Origin: Sandaracinus amylolyticus
GTDB taxonomy: Bacteria; Myxococcota_A; Polyangia; Polyangiales; Sandaracinaceae
Reading direction: 5' to 3'
Assembly: GCF_000737325.1 (NCBI RefSeq)
Contig: NZ_CP011125.1
Span: 62,001 to 126,000 of the forward strand
Length of the DNA: 64,000 nt
Of the stretch, positions 18,890 to 27,468 are shown one piece after another (positions within the stretch are counted from its first letter, which is position 1; each line of letters starts with the position of its first letter). Below the pieces are notes generated by a model. It saw only the letters and a list, made by a program, of their open reading frames with translations. It was not told the DNA's origin and ran no database searches. Position numbers and translations under genes: made by a program.

Positions 18890-19528
18890 ATGAGCTCCGA
18901 GGCTGCGATCCGCATCGTGGTGCTCTCGCTCGGCGCGCTGCTCGCGCTCGCGTCGCTCGCGCGCGTGCGCCGCGTCGAGGCTGCGCACGAGTCGCGCTGG
19001 AGCGCGCGGGTGGACCTGCGCCGGCCGCGCATCGGCGATGGATACCGCGCCTCGCGCGCCACGATGTGGATCGCGCGCGGCGTGCCCCAGCTGCTCCGGC
19101 GCGGCGCCGCGCTCGGCACCATCGCGGCGGTGCTCGACGTGCTCGCGATCGCGCTCGCGCCGGTCGTCGCGCTCGAGGCGCTCGCGCCGCGTGGACCTCG
19201 CGCGCTCGGGGCGATGCTGGTGCTGGTGCCCGCGACGATCGCGGGCGCGCTCGGTGCGCGCGCGCTCTTCCGCGACGGAGAGCGCCTCGCGCGCTGCGAC
19301 CCCGAGGAACTCGAGCCGCGCGCCGGGCTCGAGGGTCGCTGGCTGCACTTCGGCACGATGCTCCTGCTCGCGCTGCTCGGGCTCGCGTACGACGGGCTCC
19401 TCGCGATCCTCGCGACCACCGCGATCGTGCTGTCCGGCTTCGAGCGCCACGTCATCCGTGAGTCGTGGCGCCGGGTGCGCGACGCCGACCGCGCGTCGCA
19501 CGTCCCGAGCCGCGCGCTGCGGGCCTGA
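18890..19528 (+). CDS. Hypothetical membrane protein
   Basis: 212 aa from ATG 18890. One helix at the very N-terminus (IVVLSLGALLALASL), two in the middle (AAVLDVLAIALAPVVAL; LGAMLVLVPATIAGAL) and one or two near residues 155-185 (MLLLALLGLAYDGLLAILATTAIVL). No catalytic motif or family recognised. The basic C-terminal tail is probably cytoplasmic. It stands alone between tag and the FHA gene. Confidence 0.65.
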   Translation: MSSEAAIRIVVLSLGALLALASLARVRRVEAAHESRWSARVDLRRPRIGDGYRASRATMWIARGVPQLLRRGAALGTIAAVLDVLAIALAPVVALEALAPRGPRALGAMLVLVPATIAGALGARALFRDGERLARCDPEELEPRAGLEGRWLHFGTMLLLALLGLAYDGLLAILATTAIVLSGFERHVIRESWRRVRDADRASHVPSRALRA

Positions 19529-19587
19529 CCCGGAGTGAGCAGGACGCCTCAGGTCGTGCGTTCCTGCATCGTGGTACGGTCGATCGC

Positions 19588-20109
19588 ATGAGCGAGCTGG
19601 TCTTCGGGAGCGGCATCGCCTTCGTCCGCGCCGCGGAGCAGGCGCGCGGCGGGACCGAGGCGACGCTCGAGCCGGTGCTCGGCGCTGCGCAGCTGATCGG
19701 CACGCCGCCCGAGGGCGCCGAGGACGCGGACTGGTCCTTCCAGACGCGCGCGATGTCGCACGGCGCGGCGAGCATGCGGCTCGGGATCGATCTCTGGCGC
19801 GCGGTCGTGTTCCCGGTGCGGAAGGTCACGAAGACGTTCCCGGGCACGATGCTGGTCGGCCGCGCGAGCTCGGGCGACGTCCTGATCGACCACCCGAGCA
19901 TCTCCAAGCTCCACGCGCGCATCCGCCGCGCGCCCGACGGCACGTACACGCTGCAGGACGCCGGATCGCGGAACGGCACCGCGATCGACGGCAAGCCGGT
20001 GGGCGCTCAGGAAGTGCCGCTGGTGCCCGGCGCGTCGGTGCGCCTCGGCGACTGGACGCTCCGCTTCGAGCGCCTCCCCGAGACCCTCGCGCTGCTCAAG
20101 TCGTCGTGA
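19588..20109 (+). CDS. FHA-domain protein
   Basis: 173 aa from ATG 19588. The N-terminal half is unassigned. The C-terminal half is a complete FHA domain with the conserved GTMLVGRASSGDV, SISKLHARI and DAGSRNGTAID motifs, so it should bind phosphothreonine peptides. A Ser/Thr kinase gene begins 92 bp downstream on the same strand. FHA-kinase neighbours usually belong to one pathway, with the FHA protein as adaptor or substrate; that link is inferred from position. Confidence 0.88.
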   Translation: MSELVFGSGIAFVRAAEQARGGTEATLEPVLGAAQLIGTPPEGAEDADWSFQTRAMSHGAASMRLGIDLWRAVVFPVRKVTKTFPGTMLVGRASSGDVLIDHPSISKLHARIRRAPDGTYTLQDAGSRNGTAIDGKPVGAQEVPLVPGASVRLGDWTLRFERLPETLALLKSS

Positions 20110-20201
20110 TCTGCTCCACGCCTGCGATCCTGTAAGGGTTGACTTTTCCCGTCTGACCAGGCGACATCGTCGTTTGGGAACTGGGGAGGGGGGCGCGGCG
20201 C

Positions 20202-21947
20202 GTGGTCGGAGAGAAGGCACCCAGCGGTACCGAGAGCCCGGACGAGACGGGCGCGGGTGCGATACGCGACGTCGAGCAGAGCGGTGAAGCGCGGGCGCAG
20301 CGAGCGCCAGCCTCGCTGCCTCCGCCGGGGGAGACCCTCCCCCGCGAGCTCACCTCGAAGTACCGGCTCGACTCGCTGATCGCGATCGGCGGCATGGGAC
20401 GCGTGTATCGCGCGACCCAGCTCCCGCTCGACCGCAAGGTCGCGATCAAGCTGCTCGCGATCCAGAAGGGCGCCGACGACTTCCGGAAGCGCTTCTTCCT
20501 CGAGGCGTCGATCAGCTCGAGGCTGAAGCACCCGAACATCGTCACGGTCCACGACTACGGCGAGACGGCCGACGGCGGGCTCTTCATGGTCATGGAGCTG
20601 CTCGACGGCGAGCCGCTCACGGAGGTCCTCGCGCGCGAGGTGCGCATCGAGCCGGCGCGTGCGTGCCGCATCGCGATGGAGATCTGTCGCGCGCTGCGCG
20701 CGGCGCACCGCGAGTCGCTCGCGCATCGCGATCTGAAGCCCGGCAACGTGATGATCACGCGGGGCGAGGAGGACGAGTCGGAGCACGTGAAGGTGCTCGA
20801 CTTCGGCCTCGTGAAGGTCTTCCAGGAGAAGCAGGAGATCGCCCCGCTCGAGCGCGATCTCACGCGCGGCGAGACGATGCTCGGCTCGCCCCGGTACATG
20901 GCGCCCGAGCAGATCGTCTGCGATCCGGTCGACAACCGGACCGACATCTACGCGCTCGGCGTGGTGCTGTTCTCGCTCGTCACCGGGCAGGTCCCGTTCG
21001 GCGGCAAGAGCGCGGTGGCGATCCTCCAGCAGCACCTCAACGCGCCGGTGCCGAGCCTGCGCGAGAAGATCGTGCTGCGCCCCGGCGAGACGCGCGCGCC
21101 CGAGCTGCCCGCGGGGCTCGAGGCGATCATCAAGCGCTGCATGGAGAAGCGCCCGAGCGATCGGTTCCAGACCGTCGCCGAGATCATGCAGGCGCTCGCG
21201 AGGATCGACGGCGCGGCGACGAGCATGCGCAGCGCGCACGATCAGAGCGTCGAGATCAGCGCGTCGGGCCCGATGCTCGGTGGGCTGCGCGCGCCGAGCG
21301 AGCTGCCGGGGACCACGCCGACGCCGCAGCCGATGCCGGCGGAGCTCAAGCCGTCGCGCGCGCGCACCGGCGCGATGGTCGCGGTCGTCCTGGGCGCCGC
21401 GGCGGTCGCGGGGCTGCTCGCGTGGGGCGGCGGCGCGAGCCCCGAGCCTGCGCCGACGCCGGTCGTCGCGGCCGAGCCGCCGCGCGCGACGCGCGTCGTC
21501 GTCACGTCGGATCCCGCGGGCGCCGAGGTGCGCGCGCGCGGCGAGGTGATCGGGACGACGCCGCTCGAGCAGGAGATCCCGGGCGAGCGCGGCGAGCGCG
21601 TGGAGCTCGAGCTGGCGCTCGAGGGCCATCGTGCGGCGCGCGTGCCGGCGGTGCTCCAGGGCGACTCGGTCGCGGTGCACGTCGAGCTCCAGGAGCTCGC
21701 GCCCGTCGCGCCGCCGCCGCCCCCCGTCGAGATCGCGGCGCCGATCGCCGAGCCGCCTCCGGCCGCGACCAGCTCGCCCTCGCGCACGCGACGCTCGCGC
21801 AGCGAGACCGCGGCCGCTGCGATCGCGACGCCTCCTCCGCCTTCGTCGCCTCCGCCCGCGACCACCACGAGCTCCGTCGCGCCCGAGGCTCCTCGTCGCG
21901 GCGTGGTCGACGACGCGCGCGCGCGATCGGTGCCGGTCGTCGACTGA
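20202..21947 (+). CDS. Transmembrane Ser/Thr protein kinase with C-terminal PEGA domain
   Basis: 581 aa from GTG 20202 after a ggggagggggg ribosome site. The kinase domain (about 54-320) is intact: glycine loop IGGMGRVY at 62-69, Lys83 in VAIK, HRDLKPGN from His175 and DFG at 200-202. A single TM helix lies near 387-405 (MVAVVLGAAAVAGLLAW), then a PEGA domain (about 428-495, VVVTSDPAGAEVRARGEVIG) presumably outside the membrane, then a Pro/Ser/Ala tail. PEGA modules in such kinases may sense the cell surface or envelope. Neighbours are an FHA protein upstream and a BMP lipoprotein 70 nt downstream. Confidence 0.93.
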   Translation: MVGEKAPSGTESPDETGAGAIRDVEQSGEARAQRAPASLPPPGETLPRELTSKYRLDSLIAIGGMGRVYRATQLPLDRKVAIKLLAIQKGADDFRKRFFLEASISSRLKHPNIVTVHDYGETADGGLFMVMELLDGEPLTEVLAREVRIEPARACRIAMEICRALRAAHRESLAHRDLKPGNVMITRGEEDESEHVKVLDFGLVKVFQEKQEIAPLERDLTRGETMLGSPRYMAPEQIVCDPVDNRTDIYALGVVLFSLVTGQVPFGGKSAVAILQQHLNAPVPSLREKIVLRPGETRAPELPAGLEAIIKRCMEKRPSDRFQTVAEIMQALARIDGAATSMRSAHDQSVEISASGPMLGGLRAPSELPGTTPTPQPMPAELKPSRARTGAMVAVVLGAAAVAGLLAWGGGASPEPAPTPVVAAEPPRATRVVVTSDPAGAEVRARGEVIGTTPLEQEIPGERGERVELELALEGHRAARVPAVLQGDSVAVHVELQELAPVAPPPPPVEIAAPIAEPPPAATSSPSRTRRSRSETAAAAIATPPPPSSPPPATTTSSVAPEAPRRGVVDDARARSVPVVD

Positions 21948-22017
21948 TGCCGCGCACGCACCTTTTCTTCTTCGAAGGAGCCGCTCCGTACCGGGCATCG
22001 AGCCCTCGAGAGGCAGG

Positions 22018-23226
22018 ATGAGCCGAACGTCTTCCGTCATCGCCGCGACCGGCGCGCTCCTCGCGCTCGCGACGCCTGGGTGCTCGTTGATCCTCGATCC
22101 GCAGATCGACGAGGGAAACGGCCCGCCGCCGATCGAAGGAACGATCGACGTGGGCTTCCTCTACGTCGGTCCCGTCGGTGATCACGGCTGGACCAAGACC
22201 CACGACGACGCGCGACTCTACCTCGAGGAGAACGTGTCCGACGTGGCGACGCACTACGCGCCGACCGTCGCGGTCTCCGACGCGGCGCGCGTGATCGACG
22301 AGTTCGTCGCGCGCGGCGACGACGTGATCGTCGGTACGAGCTACGACTTCCTCGTCCCGATCCAGGCCGCGGCGCTGCGCTATCCGGATCGTCGCTTCCT
22401 GATCTGCTCGGGGTTCCAGACCGGGCCGAACCTCGGCTCGTACTTCGGCCGCATGGAGCTCGCGCTCTACCAGGCCGGCGTGCTCGCGGGGCGCATGACG
22501 CGCGGCGATCGCATCGGGCTCGTCGGGCCCGTCGTGATCCCGGAGTCGGTGCGTCACATGAACGCGTTCACGCGCGGCGTGCGCTCGGTGAACCCCGACG
22601 CGCGCGTGCTCGTGCGCTGGACCTACGCGTGGTTCGATCCCGAAGAGGAGACCGCGGCGACCGAGGAGCTCGTCGCGGCCGGCGCCGACGTGATCTTCGG
22701 GCAGACCGACACGCCCGTGCCGATCCAGGTCTCGGCGGAGCTGAGCGCGATGGACGGCGGGCCGGTCTACTCGATCGGCTACGACAATCCCGACAGCTGC
22801 CAGTTCGCTCCGTCGCGCTGCCTCACGAGCGCGTACTGGAACTGGGGCCCGATGATCACGCGCATCGTGACCGAGATGCGCGACGGCACGTGGGAGCCCG
22901 CGACGCCGATCTACGAGCAGATGAAGCCCGATCCCTCCGAGAGCGTCGTGTACCTCGCGCCGTTCGATCCCACGGGCCCGGTGCCGACCTCGGTGCGCCT
23001 CGAGATCGAGGGGCTCGTCGGCGAGCTCACCGCGGACAGCGAGGAGAGCCGTCACCACGCGTTCCGCGGGCCCGTCGAGGACAACCGCGGCACGACGCGC
23101 GTCCAGTCGGGCGCGGTGCCCACGGACGCCGACCTCCTGAACATGTGCTGGTTCGTCGAGGGCATCTACGAGCTCGACGGAACGACGCCCGCGGTGGTGC
23201 CCGCGGTCTGCCCGGGGGTGCGCTGA
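22018..23226 (+). CDS. BMP/Med-family substrate-binding lipoprotein
   Basis: 402 aa from ATG 22018. A lipoprotein signal with lipobox ATPGCS precedes a BMP (PnrA/Med) domain: IDVGFLYVGPVGDHGWTKTH, a core TDTPVPIQV segment and SIGYDNPDS. These proteins bind nucleosides or similar ligands for ABC importers or act as surface receptors. No ABC ATPase or permease is in the window, so this may be an orphan receptor. Its stop overlaps the start of the TPR gene by 1 nt, showing tight coupling. Confidence 0.85.
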   Translation: MSRTSSVIAATGALLALATPGCSLILDPQIDEGNGPPPIEGTIDVGFLYVGPVGDHGWTKTHDDARLYLEENVSDVATHYAPTVAVSDAARVIDEFVARGDDVIVGTSYDFLVPIQAAALRYPDRRFLICSGFQTGPNLGSYFGRMELALYQAGVLAGRMTRGDRIGLVGPVVIPESVRHMNAFTRGVRSVNPDARVLVRWTYAWFDPEEETAATEELVAAGADVIFGQTDTPVPIQVSAELSAMDGGPVYSIGYDNPDSCQFAPSRCLTSAYWNWGPMITRIVTEMRDGTWEPATPIYEQMKPDPSESVVYLAPFDPTGPVPTSVRLEIEGLVGELTADSEESRHHAFRGPVEDNRGTTRVQSGAVPTDADLLNMCWFVEGIYELDGTTPAVVPAVCPGVR

Positions 23227-24014
23227 TGCGCTGGATCGTCTCGATGGCTCTCGCGCTCGCGCTGGCGCTCGGGAGCGCTGCGTCCGCGTCGGCGCAGGAG
23301 GAGCCGCCCGAGTTCCAGGGGCTCGTCGATCGCGGGATGCAGCACTACGCCGCGCGCGAGTACGAGCAGGCGATCGAGCTCTTCCAGCAAGCGTTCGCGA
23401 TGCGCGGCGAGCCCGAGCTCGTCTACAACATCGCGCGCTCCTACGAGCGCCTCGCGCGGCGTGACGACGCGATCCGCGAGTACGAGCGCTTCGTCGCGCT
23501 GCCCGGCACGACCGCGGAGCTGCGCACGCGCGCGCTGGGATCGATCGCCGCGCTGCGCGAGGAAGCGCGGCTCGAGGCTGCTTCGCGCGCCGCTGCGACG
23601 CCGCCTCCGTCGGCGACGGCGAGCGCGTCGACCGCGCCGCCGAGCGAGACGCGCGCCGAGCCGCAGCAGGGCGGGTCGAGCGGCGTCGGCACCGCGGGCT
23701 GGGTGCTCACCGGCATCGGCGGCGCCGCGGTCGTCGCGGGCGTGATCACCGGCGTCATCGCGTTCGATCGCAACGCGGCGTTCGAGGACGCGACCCTGCG
23801 CAGCGAGCAGATCGCGCTGCGCGACGAGGTCCGCACGTACGCGCTCGTGACCGACGTGCTGCTGATCGGCGGCGGCGTGATCGCGGCGACGGGGATCGTG
23901 CTCGCGATCGTCGGCGCGAGCGAGTCGAGCGGGAGCGAGCGCGCCGATGCGACGCGCGTGATCCCGCTGGTCAGCCCGGAGGTCGCGGGCGTGGGTGTGT
24001 CGGGTCGATTCTGA
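23226..24014 (+). CDS. Exported TPR-repeat protein with C-terminal membrane segments
   Basis: 262 aa. A signal peptide ends at ASASAQ. One to two TPR units follow (GMQHYAAREYEQAIELFQQA; LVYNIARSYERLARRDDAIR), then a Pro/Ser/Ala linker. Two hydrophobic helices, at about 150-175 and 205-230, suggest it is held in a membrane. TPR proteins of this shape commonly sit next to PEGA kinases in myxobacteria and are thought to be partners. The start overlaps the BMP lipoprotein stop by one base, so translation is coupled. Confidence 0.82.
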   Translation: MRWIVSMALALALALGSAASASAQEEPPEFQGLVDRGMQHYAAREYEQAIELFQQAFAMRGEPELVYNIARSYERLARRDDAIREYERFVALPGTTAELRTRALGSIAALREEARLEAASRAAATPPPSATASASTAPPSETRAEPQQGGSSGVGTAGWVLTGIGGAAVVAGVITGVIAFDRNAAFEDATLRSEQIALRDEVRTYALVTDVLLIGGGVIAATGIVLAIVGASESSGSERADATRVIPLVSPEVAGVGVSGRF

Positions 24015-24032
24015 TCTCTCGCGAGGGGTGGA

Positions 24033-24470
24033 ATGGTTCCGAAGAAGTCGCTCTACACGAAGTCCTACGGGAAGCTCCGCGCGGACGTGTACCTGCTCCC
24101 GAAGCACCGCACGATCCTCTACGAGCTCGACGGGTACATCGCGACCGATCACGTCGACCCGTTCATCGACGATCTGCTCGACGCCGCGAAGACCCACGCG
24201 CCCGTCGGGATGATCGCCGACCCGCGCAACATGAAGGTGCTCAACGCCGACTTCCAGCGCGCGATCCAGACACGCTTCTGGCCCGCGATCGCGAAGCTCG
24301 GCGTGAAGCGCAACCCCGCGATCATGCCGGGCGCGACGGTCACCCAGACGAGCGTGAAGCGCATGGTCTCGGGCATCGGCGAGACGATCACGGTCGGGCC
24401 CGGACAGACGCTGCAGATCGCGGTGCTCGAGAGCCTCGACGACTGCCTCGAGTGGATCGGCAGCACCTGA
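24033..24470 (+). CDS. STAS/SpoIIAA-like protein, tentative
   Basis: 145 aa, 18 nt after the TPR gene on the same strand, with ggggtgg just before ATG 24033. It has no membrane segments. The order of strands (TILYELDGYIA, VGMIADPRNMKVL, LQIAVLESLDDCLEWI) resembles the SpoIIAA/STAS-like family, where a central DxR loop follows the second strand and a final helix carries the A/LEWL ending. If so it may be a regulatory binding module of the kinase block. The family call is by pattern only. Confidence 0.55.
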   Translation: MVPKKSLYTKSYGKLRADVYLLPKHRTILYELDGYIATDHVDPFIDDLLDAAKTHAPVGMIADPRNMKVLNADFQRAIQTRFWPAIAKLGVKRNPAIMPGATVTQTSVKRMVSGIGETITVGPGQTLQIAVLESLDDCLEWIGST

Positions 24471-24483
24471 GCTCGAGCTCGAG

Positions 24484-25011
24484 CTAGAGCGCCTTCTTCA
24501 GCACGACGAACACGAGATCGTCGCGCCGCGGCAGGCCGAAGCGCGCATCGCCGTAGGGGAAGGGCTCGGTCTCGCCGGTCGGCGCGTAGCCGAGCCGCGC
24601 GTACCACGCGATCAGCTCGGCGCGCTGCGTGATCACGGTCATGCGCATCGCGCCGCGACCGAGCTCGTCGCGCGCGACGCGCTCGGCCTCCGCGACCAGC
24701 GCGCGCCCCACGCCGCCGCCCTGCAGCGTGGGCCGCACCGAGAGCATGCCGAGGTACGCGCTCTCGCCCTCGTCCTTCACGACCACGCACCCGAGCAGCG
24801 CGTCGTCGCGCTCCGCGAGCACCAGGCGCGCGCGCGGGGTCGCGAGCAGCTCCGCGATCTCTCGCGCGTCGGTGCGCTGCCCGTCGAGCAGGTCGGCCTC
24901 GGTGGTCCACCCGGCGCGGCTCGCATCGCCGCGATAGGCGCTCTCGACCAGCGCGACGATCGCGGGCACGTCCTCGGCGCGCGCAGCTCGGAATCGCAGG
25001 TTCGTCGTCAC
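24484..25011 (-). CDS. GNAT-family N-acetyltransferase
   Basis: 175 aa. A typical GNAT fold with the acetyl-CoA pyrophosphate loop in RPTLQGGGVGRALVAEAE and the LIAWYARLGYAPTGE C-terminal motif. The acceptor substrate is unknown. It converges on the STAS-like gene with a 13-nt gap. Confidence 0.88.
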   Translation of the reverse strand: MTTNLRFRAARAEDVPAIVALVESAYRGDASRAGWTTEADLLDGQRTDAREIAELLATPRARLVLAERDDALLGCVVVKDEGESAYLGMLSVRPTLQGGGVGRALVAEAERVARDELGRGAMRMTVITQRAELIAWYARLGYAPTGETEPFPYGDARFGLPRRDDLVFVVLKKAL

Positions 25012-25096
25012 GGAGGGCGCATCGTGATCCGTGCGCGCCGCGGGTGCATCCGCGCTCTTTACTCGGCGATCGCGGGCGACGAGAATCTCGCGCCGC

Positions 25097-25906
25097 GTGC
25101 CTACCTCGCTGCTGTTCGCGGTCTACGGTGCCCTCGCGGTCGCCGCCCTCTGCTGGATCCTCTCGCTCTTCACGCGCGAGTGCTCGTGGGTCGATCGCAT
25201 CTGGTCGATCGTGCCCGCGCTCTACGTCGGGTGGTTCGCGTGGTGCGCGGACTTCGCCGACGCGCGGCTCGTGCTGATGACGGTGCTCGTCACGGCGTGG
25301 GGCGCGCGGCTCACGTTCAACTTCGCGCGGAAGGGCGGGTACGCGCCGGGCGGCGAGGACTATCGCTGGGAAGTGCTGCGCAAGCGCATGAGCCCGGCGA
25401 TGTTCCAACTGTTCAACTTCGGGTTCATCGCGCTGTACCAGAACGTGCTCTTGCTGCTGATCACGCTGCCCGCGTGGGCCGCGCTCGAGCACGGCGCGGG
25501 CACGCCGCTGAACGCGATCGACGTCGTCGCGGCGCTGCTCTTCCTCGCGTTCCTCGCGGGCGAGACGATCGCGGACGAGCAGCAGTGGCGCTTCCACCAG
25601 GACAAACACGCGCGGAAGGCGCGCGGTGAGCGCGTCGAGCACGAGTTCCTCACGAACGGGCTCTTCCGCTTCTCGCGCCACCCGAACTTCTTCTGCGAGC
25701 AGGGGATGTGGTGGGCGATCTACCTGTTCTCCGTCGCGGCGGGCGCAGGATGGGCCAACTGGACCATCGTGGGCGCGGTGCTGCTCTCGCTGCTGTTCCA
25801 GGGCTCGACCACGTTCACCGAGCAGATCACGGTCTCGAAGTACCCCGCATATCGCGAGTACCAGAAGACCACGTCGCGCCTCCTGCCCATGCCGCCGCGC
25901 GCGTAG
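25097..25906 (+). CDS. DUF1295 membrane protein (steroid 5-alpha-reductase-like)
   Basis: 269 aa from GTG 25097; upstream ATG 25031 would add a charged leader before the first helix. Six or so TM helices are present. The C-terminal signature LFRFSRHPNFFCEQGMWW and the ending YPAYREYQKTTSRLLP are diagnostic of DUF1295, related to steroid reductases and isoprenylcysteine methyltransferases. The reaction is unknown. Its stop is 1 nt before the GTG of the ABA4-like gene, so the two are co-translated. Confidence 0.85.
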   Translation: MPTSLLFAVYGALAVAALCWILSLFTRECSWVDRIWSIVPALYVGWFAWCADFADARLVLMTVLVTAWGARLTFNFARKGGYAPGGEDYRWEVLRKRMSPAMFQLFNFGFIALYQNVLLLLITLPAWAALEHGAGTPLNAIDVVAALLFLAFLAGETIADEQQWRFHQDKHARKARGERVEHEFLTNGLFRFSRHPNFFCEQGMWWAIYLFSVAAGAGWANWTIVGAVLLSLLFQGSTTFTEQITVSKYPAYREYQKTTSRLLPMPPRA

Positions 25907-25907
25907 C

Positions 25908-26348
25908 GTGGACACGCTCGACTACGTCTTCCTCGCGCTGAACTACGCGGTGGTGCCCGCGTGGCTCTTGCTCGTCTTCGCGCCGCGATGGCGAGGCACC
26001 GAGCGGATCGTGTTCTCGGGGCTCGTGCCGGTGCTGCTCGGCATCGCGTACACGATCCTGCTCTTCGGCGATCGGCCCGGCCCGCAGGGCTCGCACTTCT
26101 TCACGCTCGACGGCGTGATGCGGATCTTCACCACGCGACAGACCGTGATCGCGTGTTGGGTGCACTACCTGATCTTCGATCTGTTCGTGGGTGCGTGGGA
26201 GGTGCGCGATGCGCGGCGCCTCGGGATCCCGCACCTCGCGGTGGTGCCCTCGCTCGTGCTCACGCTGATGTTCGGGCCGGTCGGTCTGATGTCGTGGATC
26301 GCGGTGCGCGGCGTGATGCGACGGCGCTTCTCGCTCGTGGAGACCTGA
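25908..26348 (+). CDS. ABA4-like membrane protein
   Basis: 146 aa from GTG 25908, 1 nt after the upstream stop. Four TM helices. The pattern DYVFLALNYAVVPAWLLLVF, FTTRQTVIACWVHYLIFDLF and GAWEVRDARRLGIPH matches the ABA4-like/DUF4281 family, named from the plant neoxanthin synthesis factor. Bacterial homologues are uncharacterised. Pairing with a reductase-like DUF1295 protein suggests a lipid or isoprenoid role, which is inference only. Confidence 0.75.
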   Translation: MDTLDYVFLALNYAVVPAWLLLVFAPRWRGTERIVFSGLVPVLLGIAYTILLFGDRPGPQGSHFFTLDGVMRIFTTRQTVIACWVHYLIFDLFVGAWEVRDARRLGIPHLAVVPSLVLTLMFGPVGLMSWIAVRGVMRRRFSLVET

Positions 26349-26376
26349 GAAAGCCGCCTCGCTCAGGGCCCCCCGC

Positions 26377-26583
26377 GAGCGAGCACTCCCGCTGGCGTGA
26401 GCAACATCGGCTCGCCCGCGCCGGGCCCTTCCGTCCACGTGCTCCGCACGCTCCCGTGCGGGCCCCGCACGAGCGAGCACTCCAGCTGGCGTGAGCAACA
26501 TCGGCTCGCGCGCGCGGGGCCCTCCCGTCCACGTGCTCCGCACGCTCCCGTGCGGGCCCCGCACGAGCGAGCACTCCAGCTGG
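26377..26583. repeat. 94-bp tandem repeat, 2.2 copies, with internal hairpin
   Basis: Copies start at 26377, 26471 and 26565 (the last only about 19 bp long). The period is exactly 94 bp with few differences between the copies. Each full copy contains the perfect hairpin cgcacg-ctcc-cgtgcg (26445-26460 and 26539-26554). The 281-bp gap between the ABA4-like gene and the M48 protease gene holds little else. No convincing reading frame. A period not divisible by three argues against coding. It may act as an intergenic repeat (REP-like) or as transcription-end structure. Confidence 0.9.
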
Positions 26584-26629
26584 TCGTGGCGCATCGCTTG
26601 CTGCGCGCATCGCGCAGGAGGATGCACGG

Positions 26630-27460
26630 ATGCGCACGAAGCGAGATGGTCGGCTCGCGCTCGCGATCGTCGCCGCGGTCGCGGTGCCCGCGTGCGCGAG
26701 CGCGGTGTCGACCCAGCGCGAGGTCGCGATGGGGATGCAGGCCTCGGAGGAGATCGAGCAGGAGCTCCCGATCCTCGACGACGCCGAGATCACGACGTAC
26801 GTGACCGAGCTCGGTCGTCGCCTGGTCGGCGCGGCGGGCAGCTCGCGCGACGTGCCGTGGCAGTTCCGCGTCGTCGACACCGATCAGATCAACGCGTTCG
26901 CGCTGCCCGGCGGCTTCATCTACGTGACGCGCGGGCTGATCGAGGAGGCCGACACGATGTCGGAGCTCGCGGGTCCGCTGGCGCACGAGATCGCGCATGT
27001 GGAGCACCGCCACGGCGTCGAGCAGATGTCGCGCATGCAGAGCACCGCGCTCGGCGCGACGCTCGCGTACGTGCTGCTCGGTCGCGAGCCCGGCGACCTC
27101 GAGCAGGCCGCGCTCGGTGTCGGCGCGGGTGCGGTGTTCGCGAGCTACAGCCGCGACGACGAGCGCGAGGCCGACGCCTCGGCGATCGAGTACACGACGA
27201 GCGCGGGGATCGATCCCTCGGGGCTCACCCGCTTCTTCGCGACGCTCGCCGCCGAGGAAGAAGAGCGCGGCGTGCTCGAGCGGTGGTTCGCGACGCACCC
27301 GATGACCGAGGATCGTCTCGAAGCGACCGAGGCCGCGATCGCGGCGAAGCCCACCGCCGAGCTGCAGGTCGACGACCCCGCGTTCCAACGGATCAAGGCG
27401 CGGCTCGAATCGCTGCCGCCGCCGCCCGCCGAGACCGCGGGCGGCGAAGACACACAATGA
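26630..27460 (+). CDS. M48-family zinc metalloprotease, probable lipoprotein
   Basis: 276 aa. The N-terminal signal ends at a lipobox-like VPACAS. The catalytic HEIAH motif is at 119-123, and the third ligand region EREAD at 178-182. The family-specific INAFALPGGFIYVTRGL block precedes the active site. The form is that of periplasmic/outer-membrane M48 proteases (LoiP/BepA group), which degrade or help assemble envelope proteins. There is no C-terminal TPR domain as in BepA. The gene converges on czcA with an 8-nt gap. Confidence 0.92.
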   Translation: MRTKRDGRLALAIVAAVAVPACASAVSTQREVAMGMQASEEIEQELPILDDAEITTYVTELGRRLVGAAGSSRDVPWQFRVVDTDQINAFALPGGFIYVTRGLIEEADTMSELAGPLAHEIAHVEHRHGVEQMSRMQSTALGATLAYVLLGREPGDLEQAALGVGAGAVFASYSRDDEREADASAIEYTTSAGIDPSGLTRFFATLAAEEEERGVLERWFATHPMTEDRLEATEAAIAAKPTAELQVDDPAFQRIKARLESLPPPPAETAGGEDTQ

Positions 27461-27468
27461 ACCATCAA

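Noticed and set aside
20139-20167. Sigma-70 type promoter (ttgact, 17 bp, cgacat) upstream of the PEGA kinase gene
   Set aside because: The -35 is good but the -10 is poor; one such match is expected by chance.
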